Positions 41,755 through 50,966 of a stretch of 53,325 nucleotides of DNA are shown here, piece by piece. The notes under the pieces are model-generated. The model had not been told where the DNA came from. It did no database searches and saw only the letters and a list, made by a program, of their open reading frames with translations. This DNA comes from Gammaproteobacteria bacterium (GTDB taxonomy: Bacteria > Pseudomonadota > Gammaproteobacteria > Chromatiales > Chromatiaceae): positions 1-53,325 of the forward strand of contig JAJRZI010000008.1 of assembly GCA_024275295.1 (NCBI GenBank), written 5' to 3'. How positions within the stretch are numbered: the stretch's first letter is position 1; each line of letters opens with the position of its first letter. A program made the translations under genes and the position numbers.

Positions 41755-41835
41755 ATCTCTTGTGATTGTAAATGGTATCATACTGCTGATGTTTTAGTGA
41801 GACAGTCATAGCTTAACCTGGGGAGGTTAGAGATC

Positions 41836-43104
41836 ATGAATCAAACATGTAATCCACGTTTTGTAAGCCGACTAACAAGAAATACCCTGGCATTGATCCT
41901 GGCGGGTGGCCGTGGCTCACGGCTAAAGCAGCTTACACAATGGCGCTCAAAGCCTGCGGTACCCTTTGGCGGTAAATTTAGAATCATTGATTTTCCACTC
42001 TCCAACTGCATCAATTCAGGTATCCGGCGTATTGGTATTCTGACCCAATACAAGGCCCACTCGCTTATTCTGCATATTCAGCGCGGCTGGGGTTTTCTGC
42101 GTGGCGAGTTTGGTGAGTTTGTCGAACTTCTGCCTGCGCAGCAACGTGTTGAGAACAATTGGTATCAGGGTACAGCAGATGCGATCTACCAGAATATCGA
42201 TATACTAAAAAGTCATGATCCTGATTATGTATTGATTCTGGCAGGTGACGATATCTATAAAATGGATTACGGCACCATGATTGCCCACCATGTGGAAACA
42301 GGCGCAGATATGACGGTTGGATGCCTTGAGGTTGACCTGGAGACGGCCAAGGCCTTTGGGGTAATGAGTGTGGATTCAGACGGTCGGGTATTGGAGTTTG
42401 CTGAAAAACCAGAGAACCCCAAGCCCATGCCTGGCTCAACGGATACGGCTCTGGCTTCGATGGGGATCTATGTTTTCAACAAAGACTTCCTGTTTGAACA
42501 GTTGATCAAAGATGCCGATATCGACGATTCAACCCATGACTTTGGTAAGGATATTATCCCCAATGTTATCAATAACTACCGGGTTGTCGCCCATCTTTTC
42601 AGGGAGAATGAGACGGGTGAGCAGGCCTACTGGCGTGATGTGGGCACGGTAGATGCCTTCTGGAAGACCAATCAGGAGCTGATTGGCGTAACCCCTGAAC
42701 TGAACCTTTATGACTCCAGCTGGCCGATCTGGACCTATCAGGAGCAGCTTCCACCGGCAAAATTCATCTTTGACGATGATGGTCGTCGGGGCATGGCGGT
42801 GGATTCCATGATATCTGGAGGATGTATCATCTCTGGAGCTGTGGTCAGGCACACCCTGATATTTTCTAACGTACGAGTAAATTCATTTAGTGAGATTGAG
42901 GACACTGTGGTGTTACCAAATGTAGTGATTGAACGTCACTGCCGTATCAAAAAAGCAGTGATTGATGATGGATGTGTGGTGCCTGAAGGAACCGTGATTG
43001 GTGAAGATCCACAAGCCGATGCAGAGCGGTTTCATGTTACGCCAAATGGTGTAGTGCTGGTGTCACCAGATATGTTGGGGCAGGAGACACACCGTGTCCG
43101 ATGA
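41836..43104 (+). CDS. glgC: Glucose-1-phosphate adenylyltransferase
   Basis: A 422-residue enzyme forming ADP-glucose, the committed step of bacterial glycogen synthesis. Motifs: [39 protein letters not shown] (nucleotide site), [33 protein letters not shown] and [12 protein letters not shown], then a left-handed beta-helix C terminus. GGGGAGG lies nine bases before the ATG. Its stop overlaps the start of the GH57 gene by 11 bases. Confidence 0.97.
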   Translation: MNQTCNPRFVSRLTRNTLALILAGGRGSRLKQLTQWRSKPAVPFGGKFRIIDFPLSNCINSGIRRIGILTQYKAHSLILHIQRGWGFLRGEFGEFVELLPAQQRVENNWYQGTADAIYQNIDILKSHDPDYVLILAGDDIYKMDYGTMIAHHVETGADMTVGCLEVDLETAKAFGVMSVDSDGRVLEFAEKPENPKPMPGSTDTALASMGIYVFNKDFLFEQLIKDADIDDSTHDFGKDIIPNVINNYRVVAHLFRENETGEQAYWRDVGTVDAFWKTNQELIGVTPELNLYDSSWPIWTYQEQLPPAKFIFDDDGRRGMAVDSMISGGCIISGAVVRHTLIFSNVRVNSFSEIEDTVVLPNVVIERHCRIKKAVIDDGCVVPEGTVIGEDPQADAERFHVTPNGVVLVSPDMLGQETHRVR

Positions 43105-44797
43105 GGATAAATTGAAGGTTGTTTTATGTTGGCACATGCATCAGCCAGACTACCGTGGGCCTGATAATAGTGATTATCAACTGCCGTGGGTCTATCTGCA
43201 TGCCATCAAGGACTATGCCGATATGGCCTATCACCTGGAGACAAATCCCAATGCGCGGGCAGTGGTCAATTTTGCCCCGGTTTTACTGGAACAGCTGGCA
43301 GATTATGCGCAGCAGATTCAAGATTGGCTAACTTCAGGCAAACGTATTCGTGATCCACTGCTGGCCGCCCTGGCGGGGCCGGGGCTGCCCATTGACCGCA
43401 AGGCACGCCGCAACCTGATTGAAGCCTGTCAAAAAGCCAACGAGAAACAGCTGATCAAACACTTTAGTGCCTTTAATCGCCTGATTGAATTGGCCTCCTG
43501 GCTGGAGACTCACCCAGAGTCTATTCGTTATCTCAATGACCAATACCTGGCGGATCTTCTGATGTGGTATCACCTGGCCTGGATGGGGGATAGCGTGCGC
43601 CAGAATGATCTGCGGGTTCAATCCCTGCAGAAAAAACGCCGTGGCTATGATCTGGATGACAGGCGACGCCTGGTTGAGCTGATTGGTGAGCTGATGTCAG
43701 GTGTTATAGAGCGTTATCGTACGTTAGCAGAGTTTGGCCGGGTGGAACTTTCAGTCACCCCTTATGCGCACCCCATTATCCCCCTGATGCTGGACATCCA
43801 GACAGCCCGGCAGGCGATGCCTGATGCGCAGTTGCCGGAGCATGAGTGTTATCCCGGAGGGGAACCACGCGCCCGCTGGCATATTCGCAAAGGGCTGGAA
43901 CGATTTGAACATTTTTTTGGTTTTTGCCCCGAGGGGTGTTGGCCTTCCGAGGGTGCCGTCAGTACAGAGACACTGCGTCTGTTGGAGGAGGAGGGCTTCC
44001 GCTGGGCGGCCAGTGGGCAACAGGTGCTGCACAACAGCCTGACCGCAGTGGGTGAAAGCTCAGCGCTGGACAAGAACTGGCTGCACCTGCCGTACCGTTT
44101 TAATGAAGGGCGGCTCAACTGCTTTTTTCGTGATGATGGCCTCTCTGACCTGATCGGCTTCAAATATGCCGATTGGCACGCCGATGATGCAGTAGGCAAT
44201 CTGGTGCATCACCTGGAGAATATTGCAGACACCTGTGCCGATGAGCCAGACAGCGTGGTATCGATCATTATGGATGGGGAAAATGCCTGGGAGTACTACC
44301 CACACAATGGCAGCTATTTTCTCTCGGCGCTCTATGAAGCCCTTGCGGAGCATCCAAGACTTGAATTGACCACCTTCTCGGACTGCATCCGCCAGCAAAA
44401 AAATCATCGCCCCCCCTTGCCTCAGCTGGTGGCAGGAAGCTGGGTCTATGGCACCTTTTCCACCTGGATTGGTGATCCTGACAAAAACCGAGCCTGGGAC
44501 ATGCTCAGTGAAGCCAAGCAGGTCTATGACGAGGTAGTGGCCTCAGGCCGCCTGAGCCAGCAGGCGCTGGAAGCGGCAGAGCTGCAACTGGCAACCTGCG
44601 AAGGTTCAGACTGGTTCTGGTGGTTTGGAGACTATAATCCCGGTGACACCGTCAGTGATTTTGAACGCCTGTTTCGCCGGCAACTGACTCACCTCTACGA
44701 GATGCTGGGTGAACAGCCGCCCGCGCATCTCTATCAGGTCTTTGCCTATGGTAGCGGCGCCCCGGTGCGCGGCGGTGTCATGAAGCAGAATGCATAG
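43094..44797 (+). CDS. Glycoside hydrolase family 57 enzyme (alpha-amylase/glucanotransferase type)
   Basis: A 567-residue protein from a GTG at 43094 within the end of glgC. GH57 motifs are clear: [10 protein letters not shown] (14-18), the nucleophile Glu286 in CWPSEGAVS, the acid/base Asp394 in [11 protein letters not shown], and [21 protein letters not shown] near the C terminus. Known GH57 members cleave or transfer alpha-glucans; which activity this one has cannot be told. Overlaps with glgC and malQ suggest one translationally coupled transcript for glycogen turnover. Confidence 0.92.
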   Translation: MSDEDKLKVVLCWHMHQPDYRGPDNSDYQLPWVYLHAIKDYADMAYHLETNPNARAVVNFAPVLLEQLADYAQQIQDWLTSGKRIRDPLLAALAGPGLPIDRKARRNLIEACQKANEKQLIKHFSAFNRLIELASWLETHPESIRYLNDQYLADLLMWYHLAWMGDSVRQNDLRVQSLQKKRRGYDLDDRRRLVELIGELMSGVIERYRTLAEFGRVELSVTPYAHPIIPLMLDIQTARQAMPDAQLPEHECYPGGEPRARWHIRKGLERFEHFFGFCPEGCWPSEGAVSTETLRLLEEEGFRWAASGQQVLHNSLTAVGESSALDKNWLHLPYRFNEGRLNCFFRDDGLSDLIGFKYADWHADDAVGNLVHHLENIADTCADEPDSVVSIIMDGENAWEYYPHNGSYFLSALYEALAEHPRLELTTFSDCIRQQKNHRPPLPQLVAGSWVYGTFSTWIGDPDKNRAWDMLSEAKQVYDEVVASGRLSQQALEAAELQLATCEGSDWFWWFGDYNPGDTVSDFERLFRRQLTHLYEMLGEQPPAHLYQVFAYGSGAPVRGGVMKQNA

Positions 44798-46271
44798 CGT
44801 GGTATCCCATCTGGATCAGCGGCGTGCGGGTGTTTTGTTGCACATTACCTCCCTGCCGGGACAAGGCGTCACGGGTGATCTCGGCTCTTCAGCCAGACAT
44901 TTTATCGACTTTCTGCAGGATTCAGGTCTCACACTCTGGCAGACCCTGCCTATCGGGCCGACCCAGAGTGATGGATCACCCTATCAGTCCACCTCTGTGC
45001 ATGCCGGCAACCCACACCTGATCAGTCTGGAGCCATTGGTTGCAAAGGGCTGGCTGAGTGGGCATCTGCTGGAGCAGGAGTCATTTTCAGAGGATGACAG
45101 GCGCAGTGCGCTGGTTGCCGCCTGGCATGGGTTTAACCAACATGCGAACCCATCCGACAGATCTGCACTGACCCTGTTTAAAGAAGAGCGCCAGACCTGG
45201 CTGGATGACTACCTGCTTTTTCAAGCGCTGCATGATGAATTTCAATGTGGCTGGTGGGCGTGGCCGCTGGAGCTGCGTCATCGCGAACCAGATGCTGTTG
45301 CCAAGGCCTCTGCACGGCTGGCAAAGAGGATCGATTTTCTCTGCTTTGAGCAGTTTCTCTTCTTTCGTCAATGGATGGAACTTAAACAGTATGCCAATGA
45401 GCGAGGTGTGTTGCTGTTTGGTGATATGCCCATCTTTGTGGCGCATGATAGTGCAGAGGTGTGGTCCCATCAGGCCATGTTTTTTTTGGATGATGAGGGG
45501 CACCCGACAGTGGTAGCGGGTGTGCCGCCAGACTGTTTCTCAGAGCTTGGTCAGCGTTGGGGCAATCCACTCTATCGTTGGGATCTGATGCAGCAAAATG
45601 GCTTTGCCTTCTGGGTAGCACGGATGAAGACCCAGCTGCAGCTGTTTGATCTGATTCGCATTGACCATTTTAGCGGCTTTGAAGCCTTCTGGGAGATCCC
45701 GGCAGAGGAGGAGAATGCAGTTAAAGGTCGCTGGGTGAAGGCGCCAGGGGATGCCCTGTTTGAGCGGCTGCATGAGGTCTATGACCCTCTGCCGCTGGTG
45801 GCTGAAGATCTTGGTATTATCACCCCTGAGGTCACTGCACTGCGCAAGAAATACCAGCTCCCTGGCATGAAGATACTGCAGTTTGCCTTTTCAGGTGAGC
45901 CGGATAATCCCTATCTCCCCTTTAACCATTCAAAAAATTCGGTGGTGTACACGGGAACACATGATAATGACACCAGCCTGGGCTGGTATCTCAGCCTGGA
46001 CAGTGACACAAGACAGTATGTTGATGAGTACCTCGGTCGTTCACTGGAGATCATGCCCTGGCCACTGATTCGCAGCGCTCTGGCCTCATCTGCACGCTTT
46101 GCCATTTTGCCGATGCAGGATCTATTGGCACTTGATGGGGCGCATCGTATGAATCTGCCTGGCACGGTTGAAGGCAATTGGGGTTGGCGTTTCAACTGGG
46201 ATCAGGTGGAGCCGGATCTTGCAGCCCGTTTGCGTCGTAGAGTAAAGATGTACGGTCGTTTGGTCGAATAA
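44790..46271 (+). CDS. malQ: 4-alpha-glucanotransferase
   Basis: A 493-residue GH77 amylomaltase that transfers alpha-1,4-glucan segments. Motifs: RRAGVLLHITSLPGQGVTGDLG, LPIGPTQSDGSPYQS, the nucleophile Asp in LIRIDHFSGFEAFWEIP, the acid/base Glu in LVAEDLGIITPEV and the third Asp in THDNDTSLGW. It overlaps the GH57 gene by 8 bases and is followed by galU 27 bases on. Confidence 0.96.
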   Translation: MHSVVSHLDQRRAGVLLHITSLPGQGVTGDLGSSARHFIDFLQDSGLTLWQTLPIGPTQSDGSPYQSTSVHAGNPHLISLEPLVAKGWLSGHLLEQESFSEDDRRSALVAAWHGFNQHANPSDRSALTLFKEERQTWLDDYLLFQALHDEFQCGWWAWPLELRHREPDAVAKASARLAKRIDFLCFEQFLFFRQWMELKQYANERGVLLFGDMPIFVAHDSAEVWSHQAMFFLDDEGHPTVVAGVPPDCFSELGQRWGNPLYRWDLMQQNGFAFWVARMKTQLQLFDLIRIDHFSGFEAFWEIPAEEENAVKGRWVKAPGDALFERLHEVYDPLPLVAEDLGIITPEVTALRKKYQLPGMKILQFAFSGEPDNPYLPFNHSKNSVVYTGTHDNDTSLGWYLSLDSDTRQYVDEYLGRSLEIMPWPLIRSALASSARFAILPMQDLLALDGAHRMNLPGTVEGNWGWRFNWDQVEPDLAARLRRRVKMYGRLVE

Positions 46272-46298
46272 TAATATAGATAATATGAGGGATATGAG

Positions 46299-47171
46299 AT
46301 GTCAAAAAGCGTAAGGAAGGTAGTATTTCCGGTAGCGGGGTTGGGTACACGGTTTCTCCCGGCCACCAAGGCCAGCCCAAAAGAGATGTTGCCGGTGGTT
46401 GATAAACCACTGATTCAATATGCGGTTGAAGAGGCCATAGCCGCCGGTGCAGAGGTGATGATCTTTGTCACGGGCCGTAACAAATATGCCATCTCCAACC
46501 ATTTTGATACCGCCTATGAGCTGGAGAGTGAACTGGAAGAGCGGGGCAAGAAGAAGCTGTTGAATATGGTGCGCAGCATTGTGCCGCCCCATGTCTCCTG
46601 CGTCTTTATCCGCCAGTCCATGCCTTTGGGGCTGGGGCATGCGGTGCTCTGTGCAGAGCCGGTAGTGGGTGATGAGCCCTTTGCAGTCATTCTTGCAGAT
46701 GATTTGATCGATGATGGTGGCAGTGGTTGTCTCTCCCAAATGGTCAAGGCCTTTTCAGATACAGGCAGTACCGTTTTAGGTGTGGAGCGGGTTGCAAAGG
46801 AAGAGACCGATAAGTACGGCATAGTCGATACTGAAGGTGACCAGCAGCTGCTCGAGGTGAAGGGGATTGTGGAGAAGCCAAAGCCAGAGGATGCGCCATC
46901 CAACCTGGCGGTGGTGGGTCGTTACATCCTGACCTCAGAGATCTTCACCCAGCTGGCACAGACAGGCCGTGGTGCCGGTGGTGAGATTCAGCTCACCGAT
47001 GGTATCGCGCGATTGATGGAGAAGCAAAAGGTCTTTGCCTACCAGTTCAAAGGCAAGCGCTATGACTGTGGTAGCAAGTTGGGCTATCTGATGGCTACGG
47101 TAGATTATGCCCTGCAGCATCCTGAGCTGAAGGATGATTTTCAGGATTGGCTGGAGTCACGTTTTGGTTAA
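46299..47171 (+). CDS. galU: UTP-glucose-1-phosphate uridylyltransferase
   Basis: A 290-residue enzyme making UDP-glucose for exopolysaccharide and lipopolysaccharide. Motifs: [66 protein letters not shown] and [14 protein letters not shown]. It ends the plus-strand alpha-glucan cluster before a strong hairpin. Confidence 0.97.
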   Translation: MSKSVRKVVFPVAGLGTRFLPATKASPKEMLPVVDKPLIQYAVEEAIAAGAEVMIFVTGRNKYAISNHFDTAYELESELEERGKKKLLNMVRSIVPPHVSCVFIRQSMPLGLGHAVLCAEPVVGDEPFAVILADDLIDDGGSGCLSQMVKAFSDTGSTVLGVERVAKEETDKYGIVDTEGDQQLLEVKGIVEKPKPEDAPSNLAVVGRYILTSEIFTQLAQTGRGAGGEIQLTDGIARLMEKQKVFAYQFKGKRYDCGSKLGYLMATVDYALQHPELKDDFQDWLESRFG

Positions 47172-47180
47172 GGTAGCTGC

Positions 47181-47216
47181 ACTTCTCACCAGGCTTTGTG
47201 TTACCTGGTGAGAAGT
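47181..47216. terminator. Bidirectional terminator-like hairpin between galU and the TPR lipoprotein gene
   Basis: ACTTCTCACCAGG (47181-47193) and CCTGGTGAGAAGT (47204-47216) form a perfect 13-bp stem with a 10-base loop. Outer arms AGCTGC (47174-47179) and GCAGCT (47226-47231) extend it. T-runs are missing, but the place between convergent genes fits a transcription end. Confidence 0.65.
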
Positions 47217-47229
47217 AGAGAAGTGGCAG

Positions 47230-47817
47230 CTATCGCTGTGAGTGAGTTGCCTTCATCTCTTCAACCTTCTCAAGCATCCTGCCTGCCTCAGCGCCTACAC
47301 CACCATTGGGATCCAGCTCCTGTGCCTTGCGCAGTGGCGCTTCAGCCTCTTCGTAGCGGCCCAGTGACAGGAGAATGTACCCTTTGCTGAGTCTGGCAAA
47401 TTTGTAGCTGGGGTTTGCGGCGGCTGATCTGTCCAGTGCATCCAATGCTGCTTGAGTGTTGCCGCTGTAATGGTAGGCAAGTCCCAGATCATTGAGGGTG
47501 TCAAAATTCTTGGGGTTAAGTGTTATAACACGCTCATAGATGGGAATGGCCTCATCAAAACGGCGTTGTTCAAAGTAGGCATCCCCCAGTGCGGCCAATA
47601 GATCAATATTGTCTGGATCATCAAACAGCCTGACTTTAAGCATCTCAATCACGGCATCCTGATTGGGCATGGTTGCCTGCATGCCAGGCTGAGCCTGCGG
47701 TGCAGGGGCAGATGCACCCTTGTTCTCACCCTCACAGCCCAATATAAAAAGTGCACAGGCCAGTAGCACCAAGGCAAGATAGCGCGTAGTGAATCTGTTC
47801 AGAACCCAGTATTTCAT
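47230..47817 (-). CDS. TPR repeat lipoprotein
   Basis: A 195-residue protein from the ATG ending at 47817. The lipoprotein signal has the lipobox ILGC (Cys28), followed by an Ala/Pro/Gln-rich linker and four TPR units (LLAALGDAYFEQRRFDEAIPIYERVI, TLNDLGLAYHYSGNTQAALDAL, ARLSKGYILLSLGRYEEAEAPLRKA). It is probably a periplasmic scaffold at the outer membrane. The frame extends 25 residues upstream with no signal. The next gene on this strand, a YqaA-like protein, ends 28 bases upstream. Confidence 0.8.
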   Translation of the reverse strand: MKYWVLNRFTTRYLALVLLACALFILGCEGENKGASAPAPQAQPGMQATMPNQDAVIEMLKVRLFDDPDNIDLLAALGDAYFEQRRFDEAIPIYERVITLNPKNFDTLNDLGLAYHYSGNTQAALDALDRSAAANPSYKFARLSKGYILLSLGRYEEAEAPLRKAQELDPNGGVGAEAGRMLEKVEEMKATHSQR

Positions 47818-47845
47818 GCTTGAAAAAACTCCTGTGATAATGTGT

Positions 47846-48262
47846 TTAGATGGTAAACCGGATAAGGATGTAATAACGCAAGGCCTTGCCAATGATAATG
47901 AAGAGCAGAGAGGTTAACCAGCCCGTTTTTAACCAACCGGCGGCCAGACAGAGTGGATCACCGATAACAGGCAGCCAAGAGAAGAGCAATACCGGGCTGC
48001 CCCAATGTTGCAGTCTTTGAATGGCTGTCTGATGTTTCTGCTGCAACTGGTGTGCAGGAAAACGCCACACCAACCAGCGCCCCATGCCCCAACTGAGCAT
48101 GCCCCCCAAGCTGTTGCCTGCTGTGGCAACAAGCAGCAGCATCACAGGTGGGCTGATCTGGCTGGCAGTCTGATAGATCAGTAGTGCTTCAGAGCCGCCA
48201 GGTAGCAGTGTGGAAGAGATAAGGGCACTGATGAACAGCTCCCAAAGTGGATGGTCTGTCAT
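47846..48262 (-). CDS. YqaA-like (DedA/VTT-related) membrane protein
   Basis: A 138-residue hydrophobic protein with SALISSTLLPGGSEALLIYQ, then NSLGGMLSWGMGRW and LFSWLPVIGDPLCLAAGWLKTGW, the pattern of the YqaA branch of the VTT/DedA superfamily. These are presumed lipid-handling or transport membrane proteins with unclear function. AAGG lies before the ATG. It is upstream of the TPR lipoprotein gene and may share its transcript. Confidence 0.85.
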   Translation of the reverse strand: MTDHPLWELFISALISSTLLPGGSEALLIYQTASQISPPVMLLLVATAGNSLGGMLSWGMGRWLVWRFPAHQLQQKHQTAIQRLQHWGSPVLLFSWLPVIGDPLCLAAGWLKTGWLTSLLFIIIGKALRYYILIRFTI

Positions 48263-48347
48263 CTACCTTAAACGCATGTAAAACCGGGAATCTTGATTTG
48301 ATGGTATTAATGTTAGGGTGGCTCTATACACCAAACCCTTTGACTGC

Positions 48348-48376
48348 TTGACTGACTGTAGCATAATTAATATTAC
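48348..48376 (+). promoter_or_regulatory. Possible sigma-70 promoter upstream of the VF530-like gene
   Basis: TTGACT at 48348-48353, 17 bases, then TATTAC at 48371-48376; the gene starts at 48399. The consensus match is fair and the spacing ideal. Confidence 0.35.
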
Positions 48377-48398
48377 AATAACTCCCTAACCCCTGCTC

Positions 48399-48635
48399 AT
48401 GAGTAAACATCAAGTCAATAACCTACTGCACAGTGTGACCCTGGAGCAGATTATCAATAGCCTGGTTGAGCATTATGGCTGGGATGGGTTGGGCAAAAAT
48501 ATCGATATCCGGTGTTTTAATAGTGACCCTTCAGTAAAATCCAGCCTCAAGTTTCTGCGAAAGACACCTTGGGCAAGGAAGAGAGTAGAGAGCTTATATA
48601 TTGCCACGCAAAAAAGTGTGTGGGTAAAAAAGTGA
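48399..48635 (+). CDS. VF530 family (DUF2132) small protein
   Basis: A 78-residue basic protein: [60 protein letters not shown] matches by motif the VF530/DUF2132 family ([35 protein letters not shown]). The fold is known to be DNA-binding-like; function is not established. It is monocistronic, or with the unknown membrane protein 26 bases downstream. Confidence 0.88.
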   Translation: MSKHQVNNLLHSVTLEQIINSLVEHYGWDGLGKNIDIRCFNSDPSVKSSLKFLRKTPWARKRVESLYIATQKSVWVKK

Positions 48636-48661
48636 TTTTTGATCAATCAGGGGCTACCTAA

Positions 48662-49648
48662 ATGGATTTTCTTCAGGAAAATCTGCTGCTGGTTCTTGGT
48701 ATTGCTGGCACTGTTCTAACGCTCATTGGCTCCATCATCGGTGCTGTTGCCAAGCTACGGAAGACGACGCTGGTCTTGATGGTGGCTGTAGCAATCTGTG
48801 CCATCGTCACTGCCCAGCAGGTGATCTCCTACAATGAGGTAAAACAGCAAGAAGCACTCAATGATAGCCGCCGCCAGCAGCAGGAGTTGTTGGAAGAGTC
48901 ACGTGGTATCCTGATTGAAAAAATAAAAGAGAATGTGATCCAGACTCGAATTACTGTCGAGGGCATTGCTGCCAAACTGGAGACAACCCCGCTGGCGAAG
49001 GTCGGTACTGCGCTGGTCTCTGTTGATGATGATCCTCGCAGGGAGGGTGTGGGCAGAGTGCTCGCCTTTGGCAAGGGTTCGGCAGGTATGTGGCGGGTGT
49101 ATGCGGATTGGGTTGATGAGGCCGCCAAACTACCGAACACCTGGGCATGTCTCTCTGTCACTATCAATGCCGGGCATCACTATGTCACTGGTATGCTGTT
49201 GGCCTATCTCTATACCTCAGATGCAACACGAAAAGTGATCAAACGTGTGATTAATAGCAACAGATGGAGAGATTTTCCTGATGCAGCGTTTATCGATAAG
49301 TATGGTCTTGCCACTCAGGGGGTGCGCTGTCTATTGGTTTATGAGGGTGACAAACGTCACCTGGTTGGCTTTGCTGATGCGGGCCAGTTTGCCAGCGAGC
49401 TGATGGCTTATCAACAACGTGGGTTGAGTCAGATGGTAGAAAAGACCCTTAATCGCCCTACTGATATCGGTCAGCTGCAACAGCGCTTTCCATCGGTCTC
49501 AACAAATGTGCTACCAAGTGCAGAGACCAAACCACTGGTACAACGCATGATTGAGGAGCAGATGGCTGAGGCGGCGGTATTGAAGGAGCGTCGCCCCTAT
49601 CTGTTGCAGTTGGAGAAGATTATTAAGCTGGCGGTGGAGCCGCATTAA
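48662..49648 (+). CDS. Membrane-anchored protein of unknown function
   Basis: A 328-residue protein. Two hydrophobic segments are at about 7-30 (LLLVLGIAGTVLTLIGSIIG) and 36-52 (TLVLMVAVAICAIVTAQ), followed by a charged coiled coil at about 57-95 (KQQEALNDSRRQQQELLEE). The remaining 230 residues are soluble, with WRVYADWVDEAAKLPNTWACLSV and RHLVGFADAGQFASELM, and no motif I recognise. Topology suggests an inner-membrane anchor with a cytoplasmic or periplasmic domain. A sensor-like protein is possible but unsupported. Base composition is like its neighbours. Confidence 0.75.
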   Translation: MDFLQENLLLVLGIAGTVLTLIGSIIGAVAKLRKTTLVLMVAVAICAIVTAQQVISYNEVKQQEALNDSRRQQQELLEESRGILIEKIKENVIQTRITVEGIAAKLETTPLAKVGTALVSVDDDPRREGVGRVLAFGKGSAGMWRVYADWVDEAAKLPNTWACLSVTINAGHHYVTGMLLAYLYTSDATRKVIKRVINSNRWRDFPDAAFIDKYGLATQGVRCLLVYEGDKRHLVGFADAGQFASELMAYQQRGLSQMVEKTLNRPTDIGQLQQRFPSVSTNVLPSAETKPLVQRMIEEQMAEAAVLKERRPYLLQLEKIIKLAVEPH

Positions 49649-49659
49649 ATCTCTCTGCG

Positions 49660-50820
49660 CTATCTGATGTTAAATGTTTTTTTAACGAAGCTATACCTGA
49701 TGGGCGGATACTCTTTTAATCCATAACGGGATTCAAGCTTGTCGCGTGCCCTTTCGCTCAGGATCTGGTAAATGCCTTCCACCTCTACTTTTAATCCTTG
49801 ATTGCGCTGGCCGCTGGGTATGGTTAACAGCAGGCTTCGGGTTTCCAGTGGTGCAATCCGGTTGTCACTCAGTTCAATCATGACGGGCTTCCAGATGATA
49901 ATTCGCCGGATGTGAAGTTCTTCGGCCTGCAGCTCTTCGCCATCCTTATTGATAAGTCGGGCCGTAATGAAGACCTCCCGGTCTGGGTCGCCGGTGGGGA
50001 AGTTGTGTCCAGCACCGCTGTTGGTGATGTCGATCCTGATTTGATTGTTGGTGACAGGTGTAGCTGCGATGGTCAAAGCCTTTGCCACCTGTTCAGGGCT
50101 ATTGCCCCCTCGCCATAGATGGCGCCCATTTTTGAGACGCTTTTGACCTGCCATTAGTGGCCGCGTGACTTCAGGCATATGGCAGGTTTGGCAGCGATAG
50201 CCTTTTTTTATATAGGGGCCATCTTTCCACTCACCACCCGTGCCGCATATCCCTGATCGCAGAAAGGAGAAGGGTTTTGCCGCCACCTCATGACAATCCA
50301 GACAGATGGACTCGGAGAGAAAACGTTCATCAAAGGCGACGGGGTGAGGGGCATTGAGTTGCTCGGCAGAGTAGGGGCCATAGATGATGCCATCCCGTAG
50401 ATGGCAGGCCGCACAGGTGATTCCTTCCTGTTGCAGTTCAGCATCAAAACGGTTGTTGGCTGCAAATTGTGGCTGACTGAAGTTGCCATTTTCAAATCGG
50501 GCTATGCGTTGTTCCAGCTGGTTTTCAAGTGGGGTATGACAGGTCAGGCAGCTCCATTCATGCTTATCCTTTCGCCAATAAGCCTGAAAGAAGGGGTCGG
50601 TATAGGCTGCGGAATGCATGCTGGTGCGCCACTCTGCATAGATCTCCTGATGACAGCTGCCGCATGTTTTAGCCTTGAGTGATGCTAAACCCCGAGGTAT
50701 CTCCTGATAGGGAACACCCACTGCTGTGGTCTGGTCGAGGTCGTAGATCAGGGTTTGCCTGAAGCTGGCATAGATCAATGTTATGGCTATGAGTGCAGCA
50801 ATAATCAGGCTTTTTTTCAT
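49660..50820 (-). CDS. Pentaheme c-type cytochrome with membrane anchor
   Basis: A 386-residue protein. An N-terminal uncleaved-signal-like helix (KKSLIIAALIAITLIYA) is followed by five CxxCH sites: 53-57 CGSCH, 91-95 CLTCH, 136-140 CAACH, 173-177 CLDCH and 210-214 CQTCH. The arrangement (SCHQEIYAEWRTSMHS, then HTP...) resembles cytochrome c554-type multiheme proteins. Residues about 245-386 form a beta-rich domain without heme (GHNFPTGDPDREVFITARL). It lies 146 bp downstream of the cytochrome c peroxidase gene on the same strand and may supply electrons to it. The redox partner is inferred. Confidence 0.88.
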   Translation of the reverse strand: MKKSLIIAALIAITLIYASFRQTLIYDLDQTTAVGVPYQEIPRGLASLKAKTCGSCHQEIYAEWRTSMHSAAYTDPFFQAYWRKDKHEWSCLTCHTPLENQLEQRIARFENGNFSQPQFAANNRFDAELQQEGITCAACHLRDGIIYGPYSAEQLNAPHPVAFDERFLSESICLDCHEVAAKPFSFLRSGICGTGGEWKDGPYIKKGYRCQTCHMPEVTRPLMAGQKRLKNGRHLWRGGNSPEQVAKALTIAATPVTNNQIRIDITNSGAGHNFPTGDPDREVFITARLINKDGEELQAEELHIRRIIIWKPVMIELSDNRIAPLETRSLLLTIPSGQRNQGLKVEVEGIYQILSERARDKLESRYGLKEYPPIRYSFVKKTFNIR

Positions 50821-50886
50821 CTGATCAGTAGGTAGAGGCTAAAGAGGCTTTAGGTTGAACCAGGTTGAGTAGTTTACAGGTGATAT

Positions 50887-50919
50887 GCTCCAGCCCATAA
50901 AGTATTTTTGGGCTGGAGC
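50887..50919. terminator. Hairpin between the peroxidase and multiheme cytochrome genes
   Basis: GCTCCAGCCCA (50887-50897) and TGGGCTGGAGC (50909-50919) form a perfect 11-bp stem with an 11-base loop. No T-run follows on the minus strand, so it may end, slow or stabilise the peroxidase transcript rather than fully terminate. Confidence 0.5.
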
Positions 50920-50966
50920 AGACACAGATAAGCGACCTTGGGGGGTCTCATCCAATAAGGATTAAA

